Below are positions 18,136 to 27,597 of a stretch of DNA of 64,000 bases, one piece after another. The DNA is taken from positions 1,579,501 through 1,643,500 of the forward strand of contig NZ_CP014327.1 in the NCBI RefSeq assembly GCF_000812665.2. Direction: 5' to 3'. A program made the translations under genes and the position numbers. The DNA comes from Falsihalocynthiibacter arcticus. GTDB lineage: Bacteria; Pseudomonadota; Alphaproteobacteria; Rhodobacterales; Rhodobacteraceae. Each line of letters starts with the position of its first letter. The first letter of the stretch is position 1. The notes under the pieces were generated by a model. That model made no database searches. It worked only from the letters and a program-made list of their open reading frames with translations, and had not been told where the DNA came from.

Positions 18136-19032
18136 GTTAATTCTCTCGCGTCCTTGGACTGGTCCCTCATTCAAAGCTTTATCGCTGTGGCCGAGGCGGG
18201 GTCACTGACGGGCGCGGCCAAACGGTTGGGGCACAGCCAGCCAACCCTTGGGCGACATATCACACAGATCGAAAACGCCTTGGGGGTGCAGCTTTTTTCG
18301 CGCGTGGCGCGGGGGTATGAACTTACCGAATATGGCCACGCATTATTGCCCGCCGCACGGGATATGCAAGCCGCCGCCGCGCGGCTTTCGCTGGCGGCCG
18401 CCGGGCAGGCGCAAAGCCTCTCAGGAGTTGTTCGTGTCACGGCGTCGGTGATGTTCTCCCATCATATTCTTCCTCCAATTTTGGCACGTTTGCGCGCATT
18501 TGAGCCGGACATCGAAGTGGAATTGAACGCAAGCGACACGACGGACAACCTGCTTTTTCACGAAGCGGATATCGCCGTACGCATGTTCCGCCCCGAGCAG
18601 TTGGACACGATAACGCGCCATATTGGCGATATGGATTTGGGAATATATGCGGCGAAATCCTATATAGAACGCAAGGGAATGCCGATCACACACCTTGACC
18701 TCAATCATCACGATTGGGTCGGGTATGATCGCAGTGACCTTATTATAAAAGGGATGCGCGCTTTGGGGTGGCATGTGGATCGCCGTTTTTTTGCGACTAG
18801 ATGTGACAACCAAACGGCCTATTGGGAATTGGTCCGTGCGGGCTGTGGCATTGGCATCGCGCTTAAAACTATCGCGAGCAAAACGCCCGAAGTTGTCGAG
18901 ATTTTGCCAGATACCGTCACTGATGTGTTGCCCATTTGGTTGACCGCCCCTGAGGCCTTGCGCAACACGCCGCGCATTCGTCGGGTCTATGATTATTTGG
19001 CCGAGGAGCTAAGTCGCGTCGCGGGTGCTTGA
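18130..19032 (+). CDS. LysR-type transcriptional regulator
   Basis: A 300-residue regulator. The winged helix-turn-helix is at about residues 10-70 ([39 protein letters not shown]), followed by the periplasmic-binding-like effector domain ([15 protein letters not shown] onward). An upstream TTG/ATG in the same frame would add 21 residues before the conserved domain; I chose the ATG nearest the domain. It faces the NAD(P)-binding protein gene and very likely controls it. The effector is unknown. Confidence 0.9.
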   Translation: MNVNSLASLDWSLIQSFIAVAEAGSLTGAAKRLGHSQPTLGRHITQIENALGVQLFSRVARGYELTEYGHALLPAARDMQAAAARLSLAAAGQAQSLSGVVRVTASVMFSHHILPPILARLRAFEPDIEVELNASDTTDNLLFHEADIAVRMFRPEQLDTITRHIGDMDLGIYAAKSYIERKGMPITHLDLNHHDWVGYDRSDLIIKGMRALGWHVDRRFFATRCDNQTAYWELVRAGCGIGIALKTIASKTPEVVEILPDTVTDVLPIWLTAPEALRNTPRIRRVYDYLAEELSRVAGA

Positions 19033-19090
19033 ATTTTCGGAGCGCGCGCGATATTGCCAAGGCAACTTAGCAAATAGTCGAGGAATTCTC

Positions 19091-20197
19091 ATGAGTAACC
19101 CATCCATTTTGATCCTTCCTGGTGACGGCATTGGCCCCGAAGTCATGGACGAAGTCCGCAAAGTCATCGCTTGGTATGGCGAGAAACGCGACATGGCGTT
19201 CGATGTATCCGAAGACCTCGTCGGCGGCGCGGCCTATGACAAACACGGCACACCGTTGCACGACGACACAATGGCGCGCGCGATGGAAGTTGACGCCGTG
19301 TTGCTCGGCGCCGTTGGTGGCCCGAAATATGACGTTTTGGATTTCTCAGTGAAACCAGAGCGCGGCCTTTTGCGTCTGCGCAAGGAAATGGATTTGTTCT
19401 CGAACTTGCGCCCTGCGCAGTGTTTTGATGCGCTGGCCGATTTTTCGAGCTTGAAAAAGGAAGTTGTTGCCGGCCTCGACATTATGATTGTGCGCGAATT
19501 GACCTCTGGTATTTATTTTGGCGAGCCACGTGGCATTTTCAAAGAGGGCAACGAACGGGTTGGCATCAACACGCAACGTTACACCGAAAGCGAAATCGCC
19601 CGCGTTGCGCGTAGTGCGTTTGAATTGGCACGCCTTCGGAGCAACCGTTTGTGTTCGATGGAAAAAGCCAACGTTATGGAGAGTGGCATTTTGTGGCGCG
19701 ATGTCGTCACCGAGATCCACGCTGCGGAATATCCCGACGTTGAATTGAGCCACATGTATGCCGACAACGGCGCGATGCAACTGGTGCGCGCCCCTAAGCA
19801 ATTTGACGTTATCGTCACGGACAACCTGTTTGGCGATATCCTTTCGGATGCTGCAGCGATGCTGACGGGTTCCTTGGGCATGTTGCCTTCTGCGAGCCTT
19901 GGGGCACCGATGGAAAATGGCCGCCCTAAAGCGATGTACGAACCCGTTCACGGCTCCGCACCCGACATTGCGGGCCAAGGTAAAGCCAACCCTATCGCTT
20001 GTATCCTCAGCTTCGCAATGGCGTTGCGGTATTCCTTTGAGGCGGGCGAAGAAGCGGCGCGTTTGGAGGCGGCTATTGCAACCGTCTTGGCCAATGGCGC
20101 ACGCACCGCAGATCTCTTGGGTCCAGAAGGTGGAACCCCGATCAGCACTGGCGAAATGGGCGACGCAATCATCGCAGTTCTCGACGCAAGCCTCTAA
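19091..20197 (+). CDS. leuB: 3-isopropylmalate dehydrogenase LeuB
   Basis: LeuB oxidises and decarboxylates 3-isopropylmalate with NAD+, the third step of leucine synthesis. The 368-residue product has the family's start [14 protein letters not shown], the substrate-binding arginines in [28 protein letters not shown], and the metal-binding [14 protein letters not shown] and NAD-binding [18 protein letters not shown] motifs. The chosen ATG has GAGGA seven bases upstream; a longer in-frame start adds 22 residues unlike the family. Confidence 0.97.
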   Translation: MSNPSILILPGDGIGPEVMDEVRKVIAWYGEKRDMAFDVSEDLVGGAAYDKHGTPLHDDTMARAMEVDAVLLGAVGGPKYDVLDFSVKPERGLLRLRKEMDLFSNLRPAQCFDALADFSSLKKEVVAGLDIMIVRELTSGIYFGEPRGIFKEGNERVGINTQRYTESEIARVARSAFELARLRSNRLCSMEKANVMESGILWRDVVTEIHAAEYPDVELSHMYADNGAMQLVRAPKQFDVIVTDNLFGDILSDAAAMLTGSLGMLPSASLGAPMENGRPKAMYEPVHGSAPDIAGQGKANPIACILSFAMALRYSFEAGEEAARLEAAIATVLANGARTADLLGPEGGTPISTGEMGDAIIAVLDASL

Positions 20198-20220
20198 GCT
20201 GTTCGAAAAATCTGGAAATT

Positions 20221-20243
20221 GGGGGCTTTGTGTCCCCTTTTTT
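20221..20243 (+). terminator. Probable terminator after leuB
   Basis: A short stem of GGGG and CCCC with an eight- to nine-base loop is followed by six T residues, 24 bases after leuB. The stem is short, so this is a weak candidate, but the position and T run fit. Confidence 0.45.
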
Positions 20244-20347
20244 CGTCTCAAAGGGGCGGCGCCCTTGCGGCGAAGGCGTTTTTCCCTTCAGGTATACGCT
20301 AAGAAGTATTCGCCGACGTCATACTCCCAAAATTGCTGAGAACCCCA

Positions 20348-21337
20348 ATGTTGAAAATATCCCCAAACGCCAAGGGCGCGCTATTTGCTCTTGTTGCTTT
20401 CGGCGTTTTTGCGACGCATGACGTGATCGTCAAGTCGCTTGGAGGTACGTATTCGGCCTTCCAAATCGTATTTTTCAGCGTGCTTTTAGGGTTCCCGTTT
20501 GTGACCGTGATGCTGATGCGTGATGCGACGCATGGCACTCTGCGCCCAGTGCATCCTTGGTGGATGCTTGTGCGGACTCTTTCAGCGGTTGTAACGGGAG
20601 CAAGTGCGTTTTACGCGTTTGCGCATTTGCCGCTCACACAGGTTTACGCGATCCTTTTCGCAACGCCCCTGATGATTACGGTGTTGGCGATTCCCATTTT
20701 AGGCGAGCGCGTTCGCATGCGGCGCTGGATGGCGGTTATCGTGGGTCTGATCGGTGTTTTGATCGTTTTGCGTCCCGGGGATGCAGACCTTGGGCTTGGG
20801 CATCTCGCCGCCTTGATGGGCGCTATCGGTGGGTCCCTAAGCTCGATCATCGTACGTAAAATCGGCCAAGAAGAACGCAGTGTTGTGCTTTTGCTCTATC
20901 CCATGATGGGGAATTTCTTGGTGATGGGCTGCTTGATGCCGTTCTATTATGTTCCTATGGCACCGCTTGATTTTGCGGCTGTGGGGGCGATCGCTTTACT
21001 CGCGTATATCGCCATGATGTTTCAAATCTTTGCGTATCGCAGCGGTGAAGCTGTAGTCGTGGCCCCCATGCAATATTCTCAGATTATTTGGGCCAGTATC
21101 TACGGATATTTTTTGTTCAACGAGCGGCTCGATACAGCGACAGTGGTTGGCGCTGGTGTGATTATCGCCAGTGGCCTGTATATTCTTATGCGGGAATCCT
21201 CAGCGGACACCTCTCAAAACACTCCCGTTTTACGCACCCGTAGCCGCCTTGGCGCTGCTGGCGGCCTGCGTGTGGGAACGGTTATTCGACGCGAGGATAA
21301 AGCGCGGGCGAAACGTGATGAGGAGGCCCAATCCTAG
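20348..21337 (+). CDS. EamA/DMT-family transporter
   Basis: A ten-helix drug/metabolite transporter of about 329 residues with two EamA repeats (about residues 10-140 and 150-285). Typical sequences are AFAHLPLTQVYAILFATPLMITVLAIPILGERV in repeat one and APMQYSQIIWASIYGYFLFNERLD in repeat two, where the (G/N)ERL motif closes each repeat. A polar tail of about 40 residues follows. Its stop shares the bases CTAG with the stop of the convergent egtD. The substrate is unknown. Confidence 0.88.
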   Translation: MLKISPNAKGALFALVAFGVFATHDVIVKSLGGTYSAFQIVFFSVLLGFPFVTVMLMRDATHGTLRPVHPWWMLVRTLSAVVTGASAFYAFAHLPLTQVYAILFATPLMITVLAIPILGERVRMRRWMAVIVGLIGVLIVLRPGDADLGLGHLAALMGAIGGSLSSIIVRKIGQEERSVVLLLYPMMGNFLVMGCLMPFYYVPMAPLDFAAVGAIALLAYIAMMFQIFAYRSGEAVVVAPMQYSQIIWASIYGYFLFNERLDTATVVGAGVIIASGLYILMRESSADTSQNTPVLRTRSRLGAAGGLRVGTVIRREDKARAKRDEEAQS

Positions 21338-22275
21338 GCGGGCGTCAAAACCGCAACAGCAAAAAGATTGTCTGCATCTGTTAGGAACTCCGACACGCCC
21401 CACCCAGAAAGCGCGGCCATTTCGGAGAGGCTTTCTCGTGTGTATTTGTGGCTGTTCTCGGTGTGAATGGTTTCCCCTTTGGAAAATTTGATTCCCTTGG
21501 GGCCAATAGGCACAGTTTGATCCGTCAGGCTGACTAAATACATTTCGATCCTTGATGCTGCGTCGTTCCATCTCGCTTCGTGTGCGAACTTATTAACTTC
21601 AAACACAGCGCCGATTTCACGGTTCATGCGATGCAGGAGGTTGAGGTTAAAGTCGGCGGTGATCCCCTGCGCATCATTATAGGCATCAAGCAAAATCTGC
21701 GTGTCTTTGACCAAATCAACACCCAAGATGAAGCCCGTGACATTGTTCCATTTGCGGATTCGGCTCAATAGGGAAATGGCGTCGTCTCGCGACAGATTGC
21801 CAAGGGTCGAACCTGGGAAAAATGCTGTTTTGGCGGTGTCAGCATATTTTGCAGGCAGGGGGATTGGACTGGTGAAATCGGCCACAATCGGATCGATAGT
21901 CAGGCGCGGATAGTCATGGCGCAATTGCTGCGCGACTTGGTTTAGAAACGGACCAGATATGTCGGTTGGCAGATAGGCCGCAAGCTGTGTGAACTGGTCG
22001 AGCAACACCCTCGTTTTGCGGCTTGCCCCGCTGCCAAGTTCCGCAAGAACGCTTGCTGCGGGGACATATTTTTCCAACAGCGCAGCATTATCGGTTAAAA
22101 TCGCCAGCTCTGTGCGGGTTGGATAATACTCTTCCAACTCGGTGATTTCTTCAAACAAATGACTGCCAGCGTTGTCATAGAACCATTTGCTTTCGAGGCC
22201 TTTTGGCGTGCTGTTCAGCCCCTCAAGCGCGCTTTTAAGGAGCGCGGCATTTTGAATTGTTGGCAAGTCCATCAT
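21334..22275 (-). CDS. egtD: L-histidine N(alpha)-methyltransferase EgtD
   Basis: EgtD trimethylates histidine to hercynine, the first step of ergothioneine synthesis. The protein has about 313 residues from the ATG that overlaps the stop of egtB (ATGA). Motifs seen are KWFYDNAGSHLFEEITELEEYYPTR-type amino-terminal sequence, the SAM-binding LAELGSGASRKTR, FFPGSTLGNL, LGVDLVKD and the histidine-binding E-x-S in IHTENSHKYT. An upstream in-frame start would run back through egtB and is rejected. Together with egtB it forms a minimal aerobic ergothioneine pathway. Confidence 0.93.
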   Translation of the reverse strand: MMDLPTIQNAALLKSALEGLNSTPKGLESKWFYDNAGSHLFEEITELEEYYPTRTELAILTDNAALLEKYVPAASVLAELGSGASRKTRVLLDQFTQLAAYLPTDISGPFLNQVAQQLRHDYPRLTIDPIVADFTSPIPLPAKYADTAKTAFFPGSTLGNLSRDDAISLLSRIRKWNNVTGFILGVDLVKDTQILLDAYNDAQGITADFNLNLLHRMNREIGAVFEVNKFAHEARWNDAASRIEMYLVSLTDQTVPIGPKGIKFSKGETIHTENSHKYTRESLSEMAALSGWGVSEFLTDADNLFAVAVLTPA

Positions 22276-23531
22276 ACGTTCCCTTGATCTTTGGCCAGTC
22301 GCAAACCCAGCATTTGCCAGCGTTGGTGCGGATAGAAAAACGTGCGGTAACTTGGGCGCATTTGGGCGATTGCGGTGGCACAGGAACCGCCGCGCAGCAC
22401 CATTTGATTGACCATGAACTTGCCGTTGTATTCCCCAAGGGCGCCTTCGGGCGGTTTGAAGCCGGGGTAGGGGGTGAATGGGCTTTGGGTCCATTCCCAC
22501 ACATTTCCCCAAAGGGATTCTGTCGCCGCAGTTGGGCGGAAATTTTTATTGTCGAGGAAGTTCCCCGTTAGAGGCGTATCGCGAGCCGCAAGTTCCCATT
22601 CGGCTTCGGTTGCGAGGCGGGCACCGGCCCAACGGGCAAAGGCTTCGGCCTCGTAATAGGACACATGCACGACGGGCGCATCAAGGTTAACGGGTTGCGC
22701 GCCGCGCAGGGAATAGCTCCAATATACGCCGTCCTGAAGCCACCAATACAGAGGGCTGTCCCAACCTTCGCGTTGCTTAACGACCCACCCTTCCATCAGC
22801 CACAGTGTGACGTCGTCATAGCCGCCGTCTTGCATAAATGCGATCCAGTCGCGGTTAGTGGCGGCGCGGTTCCCCAGCTGGTACGGGGCGACATAGGTTT
22901 TGTGGCGCGGCCCTTCGCAATCATAGGCAAAGCCGTCTCCGTCGTGGCCAATTTCAACCAAGCCACCTGCATGGGAGGTAAACCGATGTGCAATCTCTTG
23001 CGTTGTTTCAAGCGGTTCAGGTGCGCGATAAACGGGCATCAAGGGGTTGTAGGAAAACGCGTGCAAAAGGTCGGTCACGAGCAGTTCTTGATGCTGCATT
23101 TCGTGGTGACAGCCAAGCTCTGTGATACTGTGGATTGCTTCTGTGTCGCCCGTTCCGGATTGCAAAAGGGCTTGAAGTTGCGAATCAACATGGGCGCGAT
23201 AGGCTAGAACATCCTCAACACCTGGCCGTGAAATCAGCCCCCGTTTGTCGCGCGCATGACGCGGCCCTGCTTGCACGTAATAGGAGTTGAAAAGGAAGGC
23301 GAAACGTTCGTCGGGCGAGCGGTAATTTGGCGCATGTGGTTTGAGAATGAATTCCTCAAAAAACCATGTGGTATGAGCAAGATGCCACTTCGCAGGGCTG
23401 GCATCCTCCATCGATTGAAGCGCCATGTCCTCAGGGGTCAGTGGCGCAACAATAGCATGGGTGCGCGCCCGTGTTTCGGTAAAGAGTGTGGCATAATCGG
23501 GTGCGGATTGTGGGTGCATAGAAACGGTCAT
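22272..23531 (-). CDS. egtB: Hercynine oxygenase EgtB
   Basis: EgtB is a non-haem iron enzyme that joins hercynine to a thiol compound (gamma-glutamylcysteine or cysteine). The 419-residue protein has a DinB-like amino-terminal domain with KWHLAHTTWFFEEFIL and the iron-binding HHEMQHQE motif (HxxxHxE), and a formylglycine-generating-enzyme-like carboxy domain (FAYDCEGPRHKTYVAPYQLGNRAATNRDW, WEWTQSPFTPYPG, RGGSCAT, RTFFYPHQRWQMLGLR). It is translationally coupled to egtD. The product should defend against oxidants, which fits a marine aerobe. Confidence 0.94.
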   Translation of the reverse strand: MTVSMHPQSAPDYATLFTETRARTHAIVAPLTPEDMALQSMEDASPAKWHLAHTTWFFEEFILKPHAPNYRSPDERFAFLFNSYYVQAGPRHARDKRGLISRPGVEDVLAYRAHVDSQLQALLQSGTGDTEAIHSITELGCHHEMQHQELLVTDLLHAFSYNPLMPVYRAPEPLETTQEIAHRFTSHAGGLVEIGHDGDGFAYDCEGPRHKTYVAPYQLGNRAATNRDWIAFMQDGGYDDVTLWLMEGWVVKQREGWDSPLYWWLQDGVYWSYSLRGAQPVNLDAPVVHVSYYEAEAFARWAGARLATEAEWELAARDTPLTGNFLDNKNFRPTAATESLWGNVWEWTQSPFTPYPGFKPPEGALGEYNGKFMVNQMVLRGGSCATAIAQMRPSYRTFFYPHQRWQMLGLRLAKDQGNV

Positions 23532-23677
23532 GGAACACCTTGAAATAATCGAGCGGGCAAATTTGACGGCCTACCTCTAAGATAAGGAGATGCCCAATTG
23601 ATCGGTAGGTCAAGATATGTGCCGCTGTGGTTCATATTTGATCCACAATTCACTTCGGCGCCAGAATTGGTTCTGTG

Positions 23678-24678
23678 TTAGCGTTTAAACAGGCTGGCGG
23701 CGCCTGACTGTAAAGTCGCAATCGCTTCCCGGACCAATTTTGGCTCTACGTTATGCTTGCGCGCAATGGCCTCCGGCGACGCGTCCGCGCGTAGCCCTTC
23801 CAAGGCGAGGTCGGCTAGGAATTCGGCGTCTTTGGCGCGGGGGTCTTGTTTTACGATTTTGCGCGGTATGGGCGCATCGTCGCAAACAATCCCATGGCGC
23901 ATAACGGCGTCGGCCATAAAGCTTCCCGCGTCTGGCGAGCCGCCCTCTTTTTCTTCTAGACGTGGCTTCATACGACGGGCCCAAAAATGCACCCCATAGG
24001 TGTCACTTCCCAATTGCCCCGCAACGTCGAAGCGTTTTCTGATCATGTGGTTTCGGTGGCGGAATGAAATTGGATAGAACGCCGATTCTGGCTGCGCGAA
24101 TTTGATTTCACCGCTCTCTTTCAGGAAATGCGTCACGGCTTCGGGGCCAGTGAACCCCCAATTTTGCGCTGTCATATGGACAGGGTTGCCCGCGTCGCGC
24201 TCTGCTTCCAATTCGCGCTGTTGCCATGGTTTGAGCCAGGGAGCGATAGCGTATTCATCTTTGAAAAATTCGAGCATGTTCCCCAGCGCGTCGCTGTCTT
24301 GCGGCAGACCCAAAACAGCGTTGCACACGAGGCCGGGCTTTTCCCAGCCAAAAACATGGGGGTGTGGAAATCGAAAGGTTGATAGCAGTACATATCCGCA
24401 TCGACCCAGATTTTCCCCGTGTGTTGCAGCATGTTCAGCCGAAACAAATCCGCATGAATCGCGGGGCTTCCGGTGCGTGCGTGCCGCAACATCGGCTCGG
24501 CGGCAAAAATTGGATCGGCGGGGAGCTGCTCCACTTCTGCGGGGCAATTCGGGATCGGGCTGTAGCTATAGAGCGTCACTTTGTGGCCTGCATGGGCAAA
24601 GCTCACCAAACACAATTGTTCAAGCCATGAGAGCTGTCCGCCAATCCAAAGACTCGCGATTTCCGGTAATTTCGCCAT
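23678..24678 (-). pseudogene. Glycosyltransferase with DxD motif, frameshifted
   Basis: The amino part (MAKLPEIASLWIGGQLS ... KIWVDADMYCYQPFDFHTP) carries the DxD motif (VDAD) of sugar-nucleotide-dependent transferases of the Gly_transf_sug/capsule type. The rest (HVFGWEKPGLVCNAVLGLP ... ASLFKR) is in another frame. The frames join if one C is added to the five-C run (five G on the plus strand, 24358-24362), giving HTP-HVFGWE and about 333 residues. The downstream part is still well formed, including a DxxAxR-rich carboxy end with a helix-turn-helix-like segment (SPEAIARKHNVEPKLVREAI). A sequencing slip in the run is as likely as real decay. Confidence 0.65.
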
Positions 24679-24802
24679 GATTTGCCTTTTTGGTAATGCT
24701 TTTCGCGCGACGGATTTCCTTGTTGTATCGTGAAAGTGTGTTCGGATAAATGAACGGAGCAAAAGAAGCTGGGAAATCGCGCACCTGTGTTAGGATTGTC
24801 GC

Positions 24803-24827
24803 GGGGTAACTGCGCAACAGTTACCCC
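24803..24827. repeat. Perfect 10-bp inverted repeat upstream of the sppA-like gene
   Basis: The arms GGGGTAACTG and CAGTTACCCC match perfectly around a five-base CGCAA spacer, about 50 bases before the sppA-like start. No T run follows on either strand. It could be a terminator-like hairpin, a 5' leader structure or an operator; nothing in the sequence decides between these. Confidence 0.6.
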
Positions 24828-24879
24828 AGATTTCACGGGTCCCCTTGTTCCGGTGGAGGGGGACGCCTACATCCATTTA

Positions 24880-25674
24880 ATGAAAAGATTTATTCCCTTT
24901 CTCAAATCCGAGCCAAAGGTCGCAGTCGTGCGCCTTCAAGGTATGATTTCAGCGTCCGGCCGTGGCGCGCTCAACGAGGCGTCAATTGCGCCTGTTTTGG
25001 AGCGCGCTTTTCGGCGTGGAAAACCAGTGGCGGTTGCGCTCTTGATTAACTCGCCGGGCGGATCGCCCGTGCAGAGCGCGTTGATCGGCCAGCGTATTCG
25101 CAGCCTTGCGGCCGAGATGAAAATTCCGGTTTACGCGTTTGTCGAAGATGTTGCGGCTTCTGGTGGCTATTGGCTGGCATCTGCTGCCGATGAAATCTGG
25201 GCAGATGCGGCGTCTATTGTGGGGTCCATTGGCGTGATCTCTTCGAGTTTTGGCCTGTCGGGTCTGATCGAAAAGCACGGGATTGAACGGCGGGTTTATA
25301 CGGCGGGGAAATCGAAATCGACAAATGATCCTTTCCTTCCGGAAAAGCCTGCAGACGTGAAGCGCCTCAAGGTGGTGCTAGACCAAATGCACGATGTATT
25401 CAAAGAACAGATCACGTCGCGGCGCGGTGATAAGCTTGCGGATCAAGATTTGTTTACGGGCGAGTATTGGATCGGGAAACAGGCACTTGAACTGGGGTTG
25501 ATCGACGGAATCGGGCACATGATGCCCAAAATGCGCGAGCAATATGGCGAGAAAGTTATCTTCATACCCTACGGTCAGAAAAAACCGTTCCTGCGCCGCC
25601 TCGGTGCGCAAATCCTTGGGGATACGATCGGGCAAATCGAAGAACGCAGTGAGTTTTCTCGGTTTGGGTTGTAG
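24880..25674 (+). CDS. S49 family signal-peptide peptidase/SohB-like protease
   Basis: A 264-residue serine protease of the short SppA type. The catalytic serine lies in VEDVAASGGYWLASAADEI (S in ASGGY), and the lysine that completes the dyad is in the LEKHGIERRVYTAGKSKS region (GKSK). LLINSPGGSPVQSALIG is the typical oxyanion-side loop. There is no obvious signal peptide, only a short hydrophobic beginning (FIPFL). An in-frame start 31 codons upstream would pass through the inverted repeat, so the later ATG is preferred. It is followed after two bases by a tiny CxxC gene and then an exchanger. Confidence 0.88.
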   Translation: MKRFIPFLKSEPKVAVVRLQGMISASGRGALNEASIAPVLERAFRRGKPVAVALLINSPGGSPVQSALIGQRIRSLAAEMKIPVYAFVEDVAASGGYWLASAADEIWADAASIVGSIGVISSSFGLSGLIEKHGIERRVYTAGKSKSTNDPFLPEKPADVKRLKVVLDQMHDVFKEQITSRRGDKLADQDLFTGEYWIGKQALELGLIDGIGHMMPKMREQYGEKVIFIPYGQKKPFLRRLGAQILGDTIGQIEERSEFSRFGL

Positions 25675-25676
25675 TT

Positions 25677-25841
25677 GTGATTAAAATAGTCAGCTTATTT
25701 TTGATTGGGATGTTGGTTTTGGCGATGTTTGGTCGCCTGAAATATCCCGGTCATAAACAGGTTGCGCGGGCAAGATGTAATAATTGTGGACGTATTCGGC
25801 TTCGGAAGTCGCCATGTCGTTGCCAATTGGATAAGGGATAA
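25677..25841 (+). CDS. Small membrane-anchored CxxC (zinc-ribbon-like) protein, 54 residues
   Basis: A 54-codon frame from a GTG two bases after the sppA-like stop to a TAA three bases before the exchanger start. The protein has a hydrophobic helix (IVSLFLIGMLVLAMFG, residues 3-18), a basic linker (RLKYPGHKQVARAR) and a compact cysteine pattern CNNCGRIRLRKSPCRC (CxxC-x10-CxC), which looks like a minimal zinc ribbon. The fit between neighbours with almost no spacing supports translation as part of the operon. I recall similar short unnamed proteins in Rhodobacteraceae but cannot name a family. Function unknown. Confidence 0.65.
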   Translation: MIKIVSLFLIGMLVLAMFGRLKYPGHKQVARARCNNCGRIRLRKSPCRCQLDKG

Positions 25842-25844
25842 ACG

Positions 25845-26801
25845 ATGCTCGATTGGTTCTTGGTGGGTTTGGGGCTCACCATCCTTTTGCTGTCTGGCGA
25901 TTTGTTGGTACGTGGAGCAGTAAACCTGTCGTTACGCCTCGGGATTCCGCCCCTCCTTGTCAGCCTAACAATCGTTGCCTTTGGAACATCCGCACCGGAA
26001 CTATTGATCACCATTGAGGCCGTCGGGAATGGATTCCCGGGCATGGCCTTGGGGAATATCATTGGTTCAAATATCGCCAATGTGTTGCTCGTTTTGGGAA
26101 TTCCCGCCCTGATTACCACGATGCATACTGCTGAATGTAATACCCGAAAAAGCTATATATTTATGCTGGGGGCAACCGGCCTTTTCATAGTCATGTGCTT
26201 CTTTGGGCCCTTAAGTTGGCCGCATGGGCTTATCATGCTCGGTGTGCTCGTCTTGATCCTTATTGACGCTGGCCGCGATGCGATGCGCCACCGGTCGGAC
26301 AGCCATGCTTGCGCTTTGGATTTGGAAGAGGTCGAGGGTGCTGACCCCAAAATTACGGGAAAATCCATCGCATTCTTCTTGGTTATTGGTTTGATCGGCC
26401 TGCCACTCGGGGCGGACCTGTTTATTGATGGCGCCGTAAATATTGCAGAGCAATTTGGGGTGAGTGATACGGTCATTGGCCTAACTCTCGTTGCGATCGG
26501 AACCTCCTTGCCGGAGCTTGCAACGACCGTGATGGCGGCCCTGCGTCGGCAAGCGGACGTCGCTTTGGGCAACGTGATTGGCAGCAATATGTTTAACATT
26601 CTTGCGATTATGGGGGTTGGCTCGCTGATTGGAACCATTCCTGTTCCCCATGAAATTCTGACTTTTGATTTATGGGTCATGTTGGCCGCGTCCCTTGTGC
26701 TCTTTCCTTTCGTCTTGTTGGGGTGGAACCTGTCACGAATCTGGGGCATCGTTTTGTCGAGCGCCTACCTTGTGTATATGGGCGTCGTCCTGATCAACTA
26801 G
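25845..26801 (+). CDS. Calcium/sodium (CaCA-family) antiporter
   Basis: A 318-residue inner-membrane exchanger of the YrbG type with two inverted repeats. The ion-binding alpha repeats are visible as AFGTSAPELLI with GNIIGSNIANVL, and AIGTSLPELATT with GNVIGSNMFNIL. About ten hydrophobic helices are present, and a cytoplasmic loop (RHRSDSHACALDLEEVEGADPK) separates the halves. It probably moves calcium against sodium or potassium. It is the third gene of a compact run that begins with the sppA-like gene. Confidence 0.92.
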   Translation: MLDWFLVGLGLTILLLSGDLLVRGAVNLSLRLGIPPLLVSLTIVAFGTSAPELLITIEAVGNGFPGMALGNIIGSNIANVLLVLGIPALITTMHTAECNTRKSYIFMLGATGLFIVMCFFGPLSWPHGLIMLGVLVLILIDAGRDAMRHRSDSHACALDLEEVEGADPKITGKSIAFFLVIGLIGLPLGADLFIDGAVNIAEQFGVSDTVIGLTLVAIGTSLPELATTVMAALRRQADVALGNVIGSNMFNILAIMGVGSLIGTIPVPHEILTFDLWVMLAASLVLFPFVLLGWNLSRIWGIVLSSAYLVYMGVVLIN

Positions 26802-26811
26802 GGAGATATCT

Positions 26812-27579
26812 ATGCAACCACGTGCATTGGTGACGGGTGCCGGCGCGCGTCTTGGACAGGCGTTGGCCGTTTATCTTGCGGGCCGCGGATTTGATGTGGC
26901 GGCGCATTTCGCGGGGTCCGAGGCGGGCGCGCAGGACACTGTTGGTATGGTCCAAGCTCTTGGCCAACAAGCGGTTTCACTTCAAGCCGACCTTTTGGAT
27001 TTGGATCACTGTGAAGGCCTGGTTGAGCGCGCAGCACTTGCCCTTGGCGGGTCACTCAGTTGCCTCGTCAACAACGCATCAATATTCGAATATGATACTA
27101 TCAAAACCGCCACTCGCGACAGTTGGGATCGCCATATGACGTCCAATTTGCGGGCTCCATTTATCCTGACACAGGCTTTTGCCGCGCAAGTTCCGGAGGG
27201 CGATTTTCCGGCAATGATCGTGAATATGGTCGATCAACGCGTACGCAAACTGACTCCGGAGTTTATGACGTATTCGTTGGCCAAACAGGCACTGTGGAAC
27301 CTGACCCAGACCTCCGCTCAGGCGCTCGCGCCGCGTATTCGGGTGAATGCCATCGGGCCGGGAACCACCTTAAGGGGCGCACGTCAAACACAGGAGCACT
27401 TCGACGCACAGAGGCGTAATAGCTTGCTTGAGCGCGGTGCGGATGCGGCGGACATCACAGCGGCGCTCGGCTACTTCCTAGACGCTCCAGCAGTGACAGG
27501 TCAGCTCCTTTGCGTGGATGGAGGGCAGCACCTGACATGGCAAACCAGAGATGTTCAAGGAAAGCCAGAGAGCAAATAG
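26812..27579 (+). CDS. SDR-family oxidoreductase, pteridine reductase-like
   Basis: A 255-residue classical short-chain dehydrogenase. The cofactor loop is TGAGARLGQALAVYL and NNAS is present. The catalytic region reads IVNMVDQRVRKLTPEFMTYSLAK: an aspartate replaces the usual serine ahead of the YxxxK pair, the D-Y-K arrangement of pteridine reductase PTR1 and E. coli FolM. Reduction of dihydropterins or dihydrofolate is therefore the best guess. It is ten bases after the exchanger gene with GGGAGATATCT before the ATG. The substrate call is by motif only. Confidence 0.75.
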   Translation: MQPRALVTGAGARLGQALAVYLAGRGFDVAAHFAGSEAGAQDTVGMVQALGQQAVSLQADLLDLDHCEGLVERAALALGGSLSCLVNNASIFEYDTIKTATRDSWDRHMTSNLRAPFILTQAFAAQVPEGDFPAMIVNMVDQRVRKLTPEFMTYSLAKQALWNLTQTSAQALAPRIRVNAIGPGTTLRGARQTQEHFDAQRRNSLLERGADAADITAALGYFLDAPAVTGQLLCVDGGQHLTWQTRDVQGKPESK

Positions 27580-27597
27580 CCTATAGGCTGTGATAAG

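Noticed and set aside
22272-23531. Ovothiol synthase (OvoA) instead of EgtB
   Set aside because: The protein lacks the carboxy-terminal methyltransferase domain of OvoA and is coupled to a separate EgtD methyltransferase, so ergothioneine synthesis is the better call.
23532-23677. A regulatory inverted repeat ahead of egtB (TTGAC...CTACC with GGTAGGTCAA)
   Set aside because: The arms match only with a three-base insertion and the spacer is long; I could not distinguish it from chance.
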